Positions 16,216 to 23,274 of a DNA stretch of 34,733 nt are shown here, one piece after another. Position numbers and translations under genes: made by a program. This stretch comes from UBA1149 sp963579235. GTDB lineage: Bacteria > Desulfobacterota > Binatia > UBA1149. The stretch is from assembly GCA_963579235.1 (NCBI GenBank), contig CAUZFM010000017.1:1-34733 (forward strand), in the 5' to 3' direction. The notes under the pieces were generated by a model that worked only from the letters and a program-made list of their open reading frames with translations, ran no database searches and had not been told where the DNA came from. Position 1 is the first letter of the stretch. Every line of letters starts with the position of its first letter.

Positions 16216-17685
16216 ATGGCAACGAAAAAGAAAACCCAGACAAAAAAGAGCAGGTCATCTGCAAAGGCATCGGCGGGCGCCAAGGTCATCGCCAATGCAA
16301 AGAAGAACGGCGTCGAGATGATCGACTACAAGTTCTGTGACCTTCCCGGAACCTGGCAGCACTTCACGACCCCACTGAGCGAGTTCGAAGAGGACGTATT
16401 TGAGAACGGCCTGGGCTTTGACGGATCTTCTATCCGCGGCTGGAAGACCATCGACAACTCCGACATGCTGGTCATCCCGGACCCTGACAGCGCGGTCATC
16501 GACCCGTTCTTTGAGCGACCCACGCTGTCACTGGTGTGCAACATCGAAGACCCGATGACGCGGGAGCCCTACGACAGGGACCCCCGCCACATCGGCGCGA
16601 AAGCAGTCAACTTCCTGAAGTCCACCGGACTGGGCTCCGACGCTGTGTTCGGCCCCGAGCCCGAGTTCTTCGTCTTCGACAGCGTACGCTACGACCAGAC
16701 CGAGAACTCGGCCTTCTACGAAGTCGACTCGGTTGAGGGCCAGTGGAACACCGGTGAGGATGGCGGCCAGAACCTGGGCCACAAGCCACGCTACAAGGAA
16801 GGCTACTTCCCGGTTTCGCCGGTCGACAGCATGAGCGACCTGCGCACCGAGATGGTACAGACCATGGAAGAAGTGGGCCTGCACGTCGAGAAGCATCACC
16901 ATGAAGTGGCGACCGCCGGCCAGGCAGAGATAGACCTCTACCGCCTGCCGCTGGTACCGATGGGCGACGCGTTGCTCTGGTACAAGTACGTCGTCAAGAA
17001 CGTAGCTCGCCGCAACGGCAAGACGGCCACGTTCATGCCCAAGCCCGTGTTTGGAGACAACGGTACCGGGATGCACACCCACCAGTCGATCTGGAAGGGC
17101 AACAAGCCGACCTTCGCCGGTAACGAGTACGCGGGCATGTCGAAGACCGCCATGCACTACATAGCCGGCATACTGCAACACGCACCGGCCTTGTGCGCGT
17201 TCACCAACCCGACCACGAACTCCTACCGCCGGCTGGTGCCGGGCTTCGAGGCTCCCATCAACCTGGCCTACTCGAGCCGCAACCGCTCGGCCGCGGTGCG
17301 AATCCCGACCTACTCGCCTTCACCCAAGGCCAAGCGCATTGAGGTTCGCTTTCCAGACCCCATGGCCAACCCCTACCTCGCGTTTGCAGCCATGCTGCTG
17401 GCGGGACTGGACGGCATCGAGCGAAAACTCGACCCGGGGCAGCCCCTGGACAAGGACATCTACTCGCTGTCAAAGGCCGAGCTTCGCAAGGCAAAGGTGG
17501 CAAGCGTGCCCTCTTCGCTCGAAGACTCACTGGCGGCCCTGACCAAGGACCACGACTTCCTGCTCAAGGGCGACGTGTTCAACGAGGAACTGCTCGAGAC
17601 CTGGGTCGACATGAAGCAGGCCCAGGTCACCGACATGAAGCTGCGTCCGCATCCCTGGGAGTTGGCCCTCTACTACGACGGCTGA
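16216..17685 (+). CDS. glnA: Glutamine synthetase, type I
   Basis: GlnA makes glutamine from glutamate, ammonia and ATP, as a dodecamer. Class-defining motifs are FDGSSIRGWK, the metal-binding GPEPEFFVFD, KHHHEVATAGQAEID, NGTGMHTHQSIWK, NPTTNSYRRLVPGFEAP and RNRSAAVRIP; the C-terminus ends RPHPWELALYYDG. Tyr416 in KDIYSLSKAEL aligns with the tyrosine adenylylated in enterobacterial enzymes. The 489 residues include an unusual basic N-terminal tail of about 20 residues (four lysines in the first six plus Ser/Ala repeats) before the normal start of the beta-grasp domain. AAGGAG (16198-16203) 12 nt before ATG 16216 supports that start, and no later start fits. Codon use is biased: ATC is strongly preferred over ATA, unlike the neighbours, as expected for a highly expressed gene. 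Confidence 0.97.
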   Translation: MATKKKTQTKKSRSSAKASAGAKVIANAKKNGVEMIDYKFCDLPGTWQHFTTPLSEFEEDVFENGLGFDGSSIRGWKTIDNSDMLVIPDPDSAVIDPFFERPTLSLVCNIEDPMTREPYDRDPRHIGAKAVNFLKSTGLGSDAVFGPEPEFFVFDSVRYDQTENSAFYEVDSVEGQWNTGEDGGQNLGHKPRYKEGYFPVSPVDSMSDLRTEMVQTMEEVGLHVEKHHHEVATAGQAEIDLYRLPLVPMGDALLWYKYVVKNVARRNGKTATFMPKPVFGDNGTGMHTHQSIWKGNKPTFAGNEYAGMSKTAMHYIAGILQHAPALCAFTNPTTNSYRRLVPGFEAPINLAYSSRNRSAAVRIPTYSPSPKAKRIEVRFPDPMANPYLAFAAMLLAGLDGIERKLDPGQPLDKDIYSLSKAELRKAKVASVPSSLEDSLAALTKDHDFLLKGDVFNEELLETWVDMKQAQVTDMKLRPHPWELALYYDG

Positions 17686-17700
17686 GTCGTCAAGGACCAA

Positions 17701-17730
17701 CAGGCTTGGAATACGCAGGCTTGGAATACG
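17701..17730. repeat. Exact 15-bp tandem duplication after glnA
   Basis: The unit CAGGCTTGGAATACG occurs twice in perfect tandem, at 17701-17715 and 17716-17730, between the glnA stop and its terminator. A third copy is started by CAGG only. It probably arose by replication slippage; no function is evident. Confidence 0.95.
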
Positions 17731-17731
17731 C

Positions 17732-17764
17732 AGGGCCGCCCCCACCAGGGCGGCCCTTTTTTTT
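17732..17764 (+). terminator. Strong intrinsic terminator of glnA
   Basis: AGGGCCGCC (17732-17740) pairs perfectly with GGCGGCCCT (17749-17757) around an 8-nt loop and runs into eight T (17757-17764). It lies between convergent glnA and the OmpA-family lipoprotein gene and has a T-run only on the plus strand. Confidence 0.93.
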
Positions 17765-17783
17765 GCGGGCAAGATCCCGGTTG

Positions 17784-18530
17784 TCAGTTGAGGATGACTA
17801 CCTCGACACGCCTGTTACGCGCGCGTCCCGTGGGATTGTCGCTGCCGTCCGAGTGAGAGTTTGGCGCCACAGGGTATTTTTCCCCATAGCCGCCCGCCTT
17901 GACCAGCGCCGGCGAAACACCATGCGTGGACAGCGACTCCGCGACCACGCGGGCACGGCGTTCAGAGAGACCCTGGTTGTATAGCGCAGCCCCGATCGAA
18001 TCGGTGTGCCCCTCAACCATCACGCGGCGGCCCGGGGCCTCGGTGCTCACGATATCGGCTACGTCCCTGGTCTTGCGCTTGGCCGCGCGGGTGAGCGATG
18101 AACTACCGAACTCGAACAATACGTCGGGCAAGGTAACCACGACGCCACGGTCAGACTCCGTCGCCGAGAGGTCGCGTGCCCTGAGCCTGGCCAGCAGGCG
18201 ACGATTGCGCTCCAGCTCGCGCTCCTGGGCCGCCAAGCGGCGCTGGATTCGCTGGCCCCGCTGCCGGGCCTGTTGCTGTTGGTCTCCCGCGGCGGCACCC
18301 GTCAAGGCACCCAGCGCGGCACCTATGGCAGCACCCTCGGCCGCGTCACCGCTCTGGTTGCCGATGATAGCGCCGGCGCCCGCGCCGATCAGCGCCCCGG
18401 CGGCGGTAGACTTTTCGCGCTGGGTGGCCGGCCCCGACGCGCAGGAAGCCAGCAGGAGGGCGATCACGGGAAGAACCGCAAGCGAGCGCAGCCTCGATGG
18501 CCGAGAACCTTTTACCTGGTCTGATCTCAT
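17784..18530 (-). CDS. Glycine-zipper OmpA-family lipoprotein
   Basis: This 248-residue protein is an envelope lipoprotein likely to bind peptidoglycan. It has a basic N-terminus, a hydrophobic stretch and a lipobox ending in Cys30 (LLASC), then a glycine-zipper segment (about 43-82, with GALIGAGAGAIIGNQ and EGAAIGAALGALTG), a Gln/Arg-rich coiled-coil-like stretch (about 84-118) and an OmpA C-terminal domain (about 128-248) with VLFEFGSSSLT, VEGHTDSIGAALYNQGLS and the closing NRRVEVVI, which supply the diaminopimelate-binding Asp and Arg known in OmpA/Pal. Its first 90 residues closely match the gene upstream, pointing to a partial tandem duplication. It overlaps that gene by 4 nt. Similar proteins include YiaD-type factors; the exact role is unknown. 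Confidence 0.9.
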   Translation of the reverse strand: MRSDQVKGSRPSRLRSLAVLPVIALLLASCASGPATQREKSTAAGALIGAGAGAIIGNQSGDAAEGAAIGAALGALTGAAAGDQQQQARQRGQRIQRRLAAQERELERNRRLLARLRARDLSATESDRGVVVTLPDVLFEFGSSSLTRAAKRKTRDVADIVSTEAPGRRVMVEGHTDSIGAALYNQGLSERRARVVAESLSTHGVSPALVKAGGYGEKYPVAPNSHSDGSDNPTGRARNRRVEVVILN

Positions 18531-18853
18531 CGCTCCTCCAGCTCTTCTATCTGGCGTTTCTGGTTTTCGAGTTCGCGCTCCTGCTCGTCCAGCTTGCGCT
18601 CAAGCTCGTCGAGATTCTGACCCTGTCGCTGCTGCTGATCGCCGGCCTTGGCCCCGGTCAGCAACCCGAGCGCAGCCCCGATGGCCGCACCCTCGGCCGC
18701 GTTTCCACCCTGGTTACCGATGATGGCACCGGTCCCCGCTCCCAGCAGCGCCCCGGTGACAGTAGCTTTTTCTCGCTGGGTTAGAGGGCCCGACGCGCAG
18801 GCGGCGACAAAGACCAGAGCTAATGAACAGGCTGTAAGATTTCTGGTGTACAT
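18527..18853 (-). CDS. Small glycine-zipper lipoprotein with coiled-coil tail
   Basis: A 108-residue predicted lipoprotein. The signal peptide ends in the lipobox VAAC (Cys19), followed by a glycine-zipper region (about 34-70) nearly identical in pattern to the downstream OmpA-family protein, including SGPLTQREKATVTGALLGAG. In place of an OmpA domain it ends in a highly charged heptad-like stretch with repeats of DELERKLDEQERELENQ, likely a coiled coil. The ATG at 18853 follows GGAGGA with ideal spacing; the longer open frame upstream is antisense-like and lacks homology. The 4-nt overlap with the next gene (ATGA) suggests both products are made in a fixed ratio and may interact. The function is unknown. 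Confidence 0.85.
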   Translation of the reverse strand: MYTRNLTACSLALVFVAACASGPLTQREKATVTGALLGAGTGAIIGNQGGNAAEGAAIGAALGLLTGAKAGDQQQRQGQNLDELERKLDEQERELENQKRQIEELEER

Positions 18854-18983
18854 ATTTTCCTCCAATGGGGACAAGAGGGCGACATCCTGGCCAGGCGCCC
18901 TGTGCACATGGTTCCAGCCGAAGCCCGGATCGTCAACAGCCCTTCTCCCTGGAGTGACGCCGGAGGCCGGACGCGCCAGTAGA

Positions 18984-19457
18984 TCAGGCAGCCGGTTCGC
19001 GCCAGGTACACCATAGCAGCACCACCACGCCCACGGTGATGGCACTGTCGGCCACGTTGAAGGCCGGCCAGTGCCACGCGCCCAGGTAGAAGTCTGCAAA
19101 ATCGAGTACCGCGCCGTGCGCGACCCTGTCCCAGAGGTTTCCCAGCGCGCCACCCATGATGGCAGCCAGCGAGGCCCTGTAGGCCCTGCGCTCCACGGGC
19201 ACCTTGGAAACCAGCCAGCCCATGCCGAGCACGGCCACTGCGGCCACGACCGACAGCAGAACGCTGCGCCAGGTCCAGCCGTCGTGGGCCAGCAAACCGA
19301 AAGCAGCGCCAGTGTTGCGAACGTGTACAAGCGAGAAGAAACCGGGAATGACTTCGACGTAGCCGCCGCGCGGAAGATACTCGAGCAGTAGCATCTTGGT
19401 CAGGCGGTCCAGCAGCAGGACGGTGGCGGCCAACAGGCCTACGGCGCGAACAGTCAC
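18984..19457 (-). CDS. lspA: Lipoprotein signal peptidase (signal peptidase II)
   Basis: LspA cleaves signal peptides of prolipoproteins after lipid attachment, in the inner membrane. Four hydrophobic helices are visible. Family motifs are LLLDRLTKMLLL near the N-terminus, VRNTGAAFGLL, GGALGNLWDRVAHGAVLDFADF and FNVADSAITVG; the conserved aspartates of the last two blocks include the catalytic pair. The start is ambiguous: GTG at 19457 overlaps the ileS stop as GTGA and gives 157 residues, while GTG at 19493 would give 169 residues and a 40-nt overlap. ileS-lspA is a very common pair, and the two lipoprotein genes immediately downstream are natural substrates. Confidence 0.95.
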   Translation of the reverse strand: MTVRAVGLLAATVLLLDRLTKMLLLEYLPRGGYVEVIPGFFSLVHVRNTGAAFGLLAHDGWTWRSVLLSVVAAVAVLGMGWLVSKVPVERRAYRASLAAIMGGALGNLWDRVAHGAVLDFADFYLGAWHWPAFNVADSAITVGVVVLLWCTWREPAA

Positions 19458-22207
19458 CTGATCGAGGCGACCACGTCGCCACAACGACCACACAACAGCT
19501 TCGTGTCGTCGCCCTCGTCTACCAGCTCATCATAGTTCCAGCAGCGGGCACACTTGCCACCACGCGCCGCGGCCACTTCCACCTGCGTGTCGTCTCCATC
19601 CGAACGGGTCAACTCCAGTTGCGATACGATGATCACCGCAGCCAGGGTTTCTTCGCCCACCTGCTCAAGCAACTCGAAGTCGGCGGGCGGCACCGCCAGC
19701 ACCACCCTGGCGTCGAGCGAGTGACCGATATCGCCAGCCTGGCGTTTCTCTTCAAGCGCGCGCGTGACGGCTGCCCGCGCCGTCCAGGTGGCCTGCCAGC
19801 GCGTGAGCAGCGACTCGTTGTTCCAGCTCTCGTCGGGCGCGGGAAAGTCCTGCATGAAAACGCTCGCCGCGTCATCGTTGCCCGGGATCTGCCCCCATAT
19901 CTCTTCGGCGGTAAACGACAACACCGGCGCCACCAACACGGTAAGGGTTTCGAGCACAGTGCGCATGGCGGTCTGCGCGCTGCGCCGCTCACGCGAATCG
20001 CGTCCCCCGCAGTAGAGCCGGTCCTTGACGATGTCGAAGTACTGGGAGCTCAGCTCGACGCTGCAGAAATTGTTGAGTTCGCGGTAGACGACGTGAAATT
20101 CACAGGCCTCGTAAGCCCGCTGGCAGCGGCCCACGAAACCGTGCAGCGCCGCCAGCACCCAGCGGTCGAGATCGTCCATATCATCCCAGGCAACGGCGTC
20201 GGCCACGGGGTCAAAATCGTGCAGGTTCCCCAGCAGGTTGCGCGCCGTGTTGCGTATCCTGCGGTAAGAGTCGGAAACCCGCTTGAGGATTTCATCCGAC
20301 AGGCTCACGTCGTCGCGATAGTCCTCCGACGAAACCCACAAGCGCATGATGTCAGCGCCGTACTGCTTCAGTACCTTGGCCGGCTCGACCACGTTGCCGA
20401 GCGACTTGGACTGCTTGCGACCTTTTCCGTCGAGCAGGAAGCCGTGCGTCAACACCGCGCGGTAAGGCGCACGGTCCCGCGTAGCCACGCTGGTGAGTAA
20501 GGAGGAATGAAACCAGCCTCGGTGCTGGTCGCTTCCCTCGAGGTACAGGTCCGAAACGGTTCCCTCGCCGTGGTCGCGCTCCATCACCGAGGAGAAGCTC
20601 GAGCCCGAATCAAACCATACGTCGAGGATGTCGTTGTCGCGTTCAAAGTTCGTGCCCGAACAGGACGGGCAGACGAAGCCCGCGGGAATCAGGTCTTCAA
20701 TGTCCCGCGTAAACCACGCGTCAGAGCCCTCCTGCTCGAAGAGATCGGCCACGTGCCTGACGACATCGCCGTCACAGGTGGCCTGGCCGCAATCAGTGCA
20801 GTGCAGGGCGGGAACCGGTACGCCCCAGGCCCGTTGTCGCGACAGGCACCAGTCGGGTCGGCTGGCTATCATGCCGTGTATGCGGGCGCGTCCCCACGAC
20901 GGTATCCACTTCACCTCGTCCACGCATTCGAGAGCGCGCTCTCGAATGCTGTCCATCGACACGAACCACTGGTCGGTGGCCCTGAATATTATCGGTCGCC
21001 GGCAGCGCCAGCAGTGCGGATAGCTGTGCTGTATGGTTTCTTCGACCAGCAGGGCGCCGGCAGCCTGCAGGCTCTCGACCACCGTGTCATCGACGCTGAA
21101 CACGTGCTTGCCCTCCAGCTCGGGTAGCTCGGAGGTAAAACAACCGGCAGCGTCTACCGGCGCGTAGACCTCCAGCCCATAACGACGGCCTACCACGTAG
21201 TCGTCGTGGCCGTGTCCGGGGGCCGTGTGCACGCAGCCGGTTCCGGCCTCCAGGGTCACGTGGTCGCCGAGCACGAGCAGCGAATCGCGGTCCAGCCAGG
21301 GATGGCGAGCCGTCATGCCCTCCAGTTCGCGGCCAGCGATGGTCGCGCGCGTGGCACCCAGGCCCAACACCTCGCGCAACTGCTCGAGCATGCCCTCGGC
21401 CACCAGCAGGGGGCCGCCGGGCGCGTCTACGACAACGTAGTCAAAACCGGGGTTCACGCAGATGGCGAGGTTGGCGGGCAAGGTCCACGGTGTGGTGGTC
21501 CAGATGGCAACGCCCAGCCCCTCTTCAACCAGCGCCTGCAAGTCACCGGTCGCACCGGCAAACGCAAAGCGAACGTAAACCGACCTTGAACTGTGATCCG
21601 AATACTCGACCTCGGCCTCGGCCAGGGCAGTGCGGCAGGACGAGCACCAGTGGACCGGGCGCCTGCCGTGATACAGCGCACCCGAGTCAGCCAGGCGTGC
21701 AAGCTCGCGCAGTTCGTCAGCCTCGTAGGCCTTGTCCAGTGTAAGATACGGATTGTCCCAGTCGGCCTGTATGCCCAGGCGCTTGAAGTCTTCGCGCTGG
21801 CGGTCAACGCAGGCCAAGGCGTAATCCCTGCACAGCTGCCGTACTTCAACGCGGCTGGTATCCGCTCTCTTCTTGCGGCCGAGTTTTTTCTCGACCTCCA
21901 GCTCTATGGGCAATCCGTGGCAGTCCCAGCCGGGACGAAACGAGACCCGGAAGCCGGCAAGGTGCCGGTACTTGACCACTATGTCCTTGAGCACCTTGTT
22001 CAGAACATGGCCCGCGTGGATGTTGCCGTTGGCGTACGGCGGACCGTCATGAAACAGGAAGGGCGTGGAGCCCTCCCGCAGCTGTCCCATCTGCTGCCAG
22101 AGCCCCTCCTCCTGCCAACGCTTGAGCAACTCGGGCTCCCGCTGTGGCAACTTGGCACGCATGGGAAACGAAGTGCTCGGGAGGTTGAGTGTATCCTTGT
22201 AGTCCAT
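19454..22207 (-). CDS. ileS: Isoleucyl-tRNA synthetase
   Basis: IleRS charges tRNA-Ile and edits misactivated valine. The 917-residue protein has the class I nucleotide-binding motif in the form HAGH (His64-His67, within PPYANGNIHAGHVLNK), the PGWDCHGLPIE block, the editing-domain segment with TPWTLPANLA, FDSGSSFSSV, and the second signature as KQSKS (598-602, in GRKQSKSLGN). Near the end, CARCWNY and CGRCGDVV give the four cysteines of the zinc site found in bacterial IleRS. ATG 22207 fits the family start. It is the first gene of a minus-strand unit with lspA. Confidence 0.97.
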   Translation of the reverse strand: MDYKDTLNLPSTSFPMRAKLPQREPELLKRWQEEGLWQQMGQLREGSTPFLFHDGPPYANGNIHAGHVLNKVLKDIVVKYRHLAGFRVSFRPGWDCHGLPIELEVEKKLGRKKRADTSRVEVRQLCRDYALACVDRQREDFKRLGIQADWDNPYLTLDKAYEADELRELARLADSGALYHGRRPVHWCSSCRTALAEAEVEYSDHSSRSVYVRFAFAGATGDLQALVEEGLGVAIWTTTPWTLPANLAICVNPGFDYVVVDAPGGPLLVAEGMLEQLREVLGLGATRATIAGRELEGMTARHPWLDRDSLLVLGDHVTLEAGTGCVHTAPGHGHDDYVVGRRYGLEVYAPVDAAGCFTSELPELEGKHVFSVDDTVVESLQAAGALLVEETIQHSYPHCWRCRRPIIFRATDQWFVSMDSIRERALECVDEVKWIPSWGRARIHGMIASRPDWCLSRQRAWGVPVPALHCTDCGQATCDGDVVRHVADLFEQEGSDAWFTRDIEDLIPAGFVCPSCSGTNFERDNDILDVWFDSGSSFSSVMERDHGEGTVSDLYLEGSDQHRGWFHSSLLTSVATRDRAPYRAVLTHGFLLDGKGRKQSKSLGNVVEPAKVLKQYGADIMRLWVSSEDYRDDVSLSDEILKRVSDSYRRIRNTARNLLGNLHDFDPVADAVAWDDMDDLDRWVLAALHGFVGRCQRAYEACEFHVVYRELNNFCSVELSSQYFDIVKDRLYCGGRDSRERRSAQTAMRTVLETLTVLVAPVLSFTAEEIWGQIPGNDDAASVFMQDFPAPDESWNNESLLTRWQATWTARAAVTRALEEKRQAGDIGHSLDARVVLAVPPADFELLEQVGEETLAAVIIVSQLELTRSDGDDTQVEVAAARGGKCARCWNYDELVDEGDDTKLLCGRCGDVVASIR

Positions 22208-22280
22208 CGCCTGTAGCCGCAGGAGGGCCGAAAGAGCAGCGATATCAACTTAACGGCAGGCTGGCAACTCGGTCGTATCC

Positions 22281-22550
22281 GTGGCAGGGTATCCGACCGT
22301 GGCAAAGAGAATGCAATTGGACTTCAACGTCGCCGGCCCGTCGGCCGTTGACGAGAACGGTCAGCCCAGGCCCTGCGTTATGGGAACGGAATGGGTCAAC
22401 ACGGACACCCTGGCCACGCTCGACAAGATAGGCATCGCTCCCACCGACCCCTGGGGCAAGCCACTGCCGGCCAGCGACAGCCCATCAAGCGACACGGCAG
22501 CGCCTGCTGGAGCCGCCGACAACACTGCCCAGGCTGATACTGAAGACTGA
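22281..22550 (+). CDS. Small hypothetical protein, Ala/Asp-rich C-terminus
   Basis: I do not recognise this protein. The frame encodes 89 residues from GTG 22281; alternative in-frame starts are GTG 22299 and ATG 22311. From the ATG it reads MQLDFNVAGPSAVDENGQPR, then a Trp/Thr-containing middle and an acidic Ala/Ser/Asp-rich tail of about 25 residues that looks disordered. No signal peptide, membrane segment or known motif is visible. It is divergent from ileS and convergent with the DUF3553-like gene, and no strong Shine-Dalgarno is present. Ordinary composition and lack of any overlapping gene favour a real gene. Confidence 0.5.
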   Translation: MAGYPTVAKRMQLDFNVAGPSAVDENGQPRPCVMGTEWVNTDTLATLDKIGIAPTDPWGKPLPASDSPSSDTAAPAGAADNTAQADTED

Positions 22551-22577
22551 CCGCCGGCGATCTCTCGAAAGGAGTTC

Positions 22578-22874
22578 TCAGCCGAGCCCTGCGGCTGTTA
22601 CCTGGCGGGTGACCGGCCTGCGGCTGCCGCTGCGATCGCGGCCCCGACCGAAAACGTGCTCCCTGCGCATGCCCATGCGGGCGCAACACATCTCGCTGTT
22701 AAGGTCGTTGTTGAAGGTACGCTGCTGGCCGTCTTCGAAGAGAATCCGCACCAGGCAGGTGCCGCCGATTATCGTTGAGGTCATGACCTCGACGACCACG
22801 CCGTTACCCCAATCATCCCGGTAGAACTGCCAGACGCAGTCACCGAGGCGAAGAAATTGCCTTATCCCCCTCAT
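22578..22874 (-). CDS. Small DUF3553/CarD-like fold protein
   Basis: A 98-residue protein whose first two thirds resemble the small SH3-like DUF3553 family: a pattern of LRLGDCVWQFYRDDWGNGVV, then a beta-strand pair with hydrophobic residues and an acidic FEDGQQRTF turn. The last third is rich in Arg/Gly and basic, suggesting nucleic-acid contact, though this is inference. Three cysteines are present, two adjacent (MCCARMG). ATG 22874 is preceded by an AT-rich stretch (22917-22943) that may hold its promoter. The biological role of the family is not known to me. Confidence 0.55.
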   Translation of the reverse strand: MRGIRQFLRLGDCVWQFYRDDWGNGVVVEVMTSTIIGGTCLVRILFEDGQQRTFNNDLNSEMCCARMGMRREHVFGRGRDRSGSRRPVTRQVTAAGLG

Positions 22875-23056
22875 CGAAAAATTCCATGCCTGACTCGAAC
22901 ACTACAACGGGTTGCGGACGATTAGCAATACTTTTATGCAAACAATTACCGGCAATTTTCATGCCTGCGGCGGCGGCCCAGGGACGAGCCCCAAGGCAAC
23001 GGCCGGAGAGCAAGTAGCAGCTGGATTATGCGGCGCACGGCCGCGTTCTAGAATCC

Positions 23057-23266
23057 TCAACCCCCGTCAGGGGCTACCTCCACGCGGCCCCCGTCTACGA
23101 GCACCGGCACTATGCGCTCACCGCCGCTCAGCTTGAGCAACTCGGGCACGCGCTCGGGTTGTTCGAGTACATTTATCTCCGAGAACGTCTTTCCCTCGGC
23201 CTGCAGGCGATCGCGCAGGGCCGCGCAGTACGGACACCCGGTCTTTACATAAAGCGTTGCTGCCAC
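23057..23266 (-). CDS. Short glutaredoxin-like protein
   Basis: A 69-residue thioredoxin-fold protein with the glutaredoxin active site CPYC at Cys11-Cys14 after strand TLYVKTG, and the cis-proline region IVPVLVDGGRVEV. It lacks the last helix of classical glutaredoxins, as do small proteins of the Uxx-star type, which it resembles; here the catalytic position is cysteine, not selenocysteine. GTG 23266 follows a strong AGGAGGT 10 nt upstream, which overlaps the stop of the preceding sulfatase-fold gene, so it is probably translated from the same mRNA. It could provide thiol reduction alongside the DsbD-like protein at the head of this gene run, but that link is inference. Confidence 0.85.
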   Translation of the reverse strand: MAATLYVKTGCPYCAALRDRLQAEGKTFSEINVLEQPERVPELLKLSGGERIVPVLVDGGRVEVAPDGG

Positions 23267-23274
23267 GGTAGTGG

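Noticed and set aside
22911..22945. Plus-strand promoter TTGCGG-N17-TATGCA
   Set aside because: No plus-strand gene lies downstream; the AT-rich patch more likely serves the minus-strand DUF3553-like gene.
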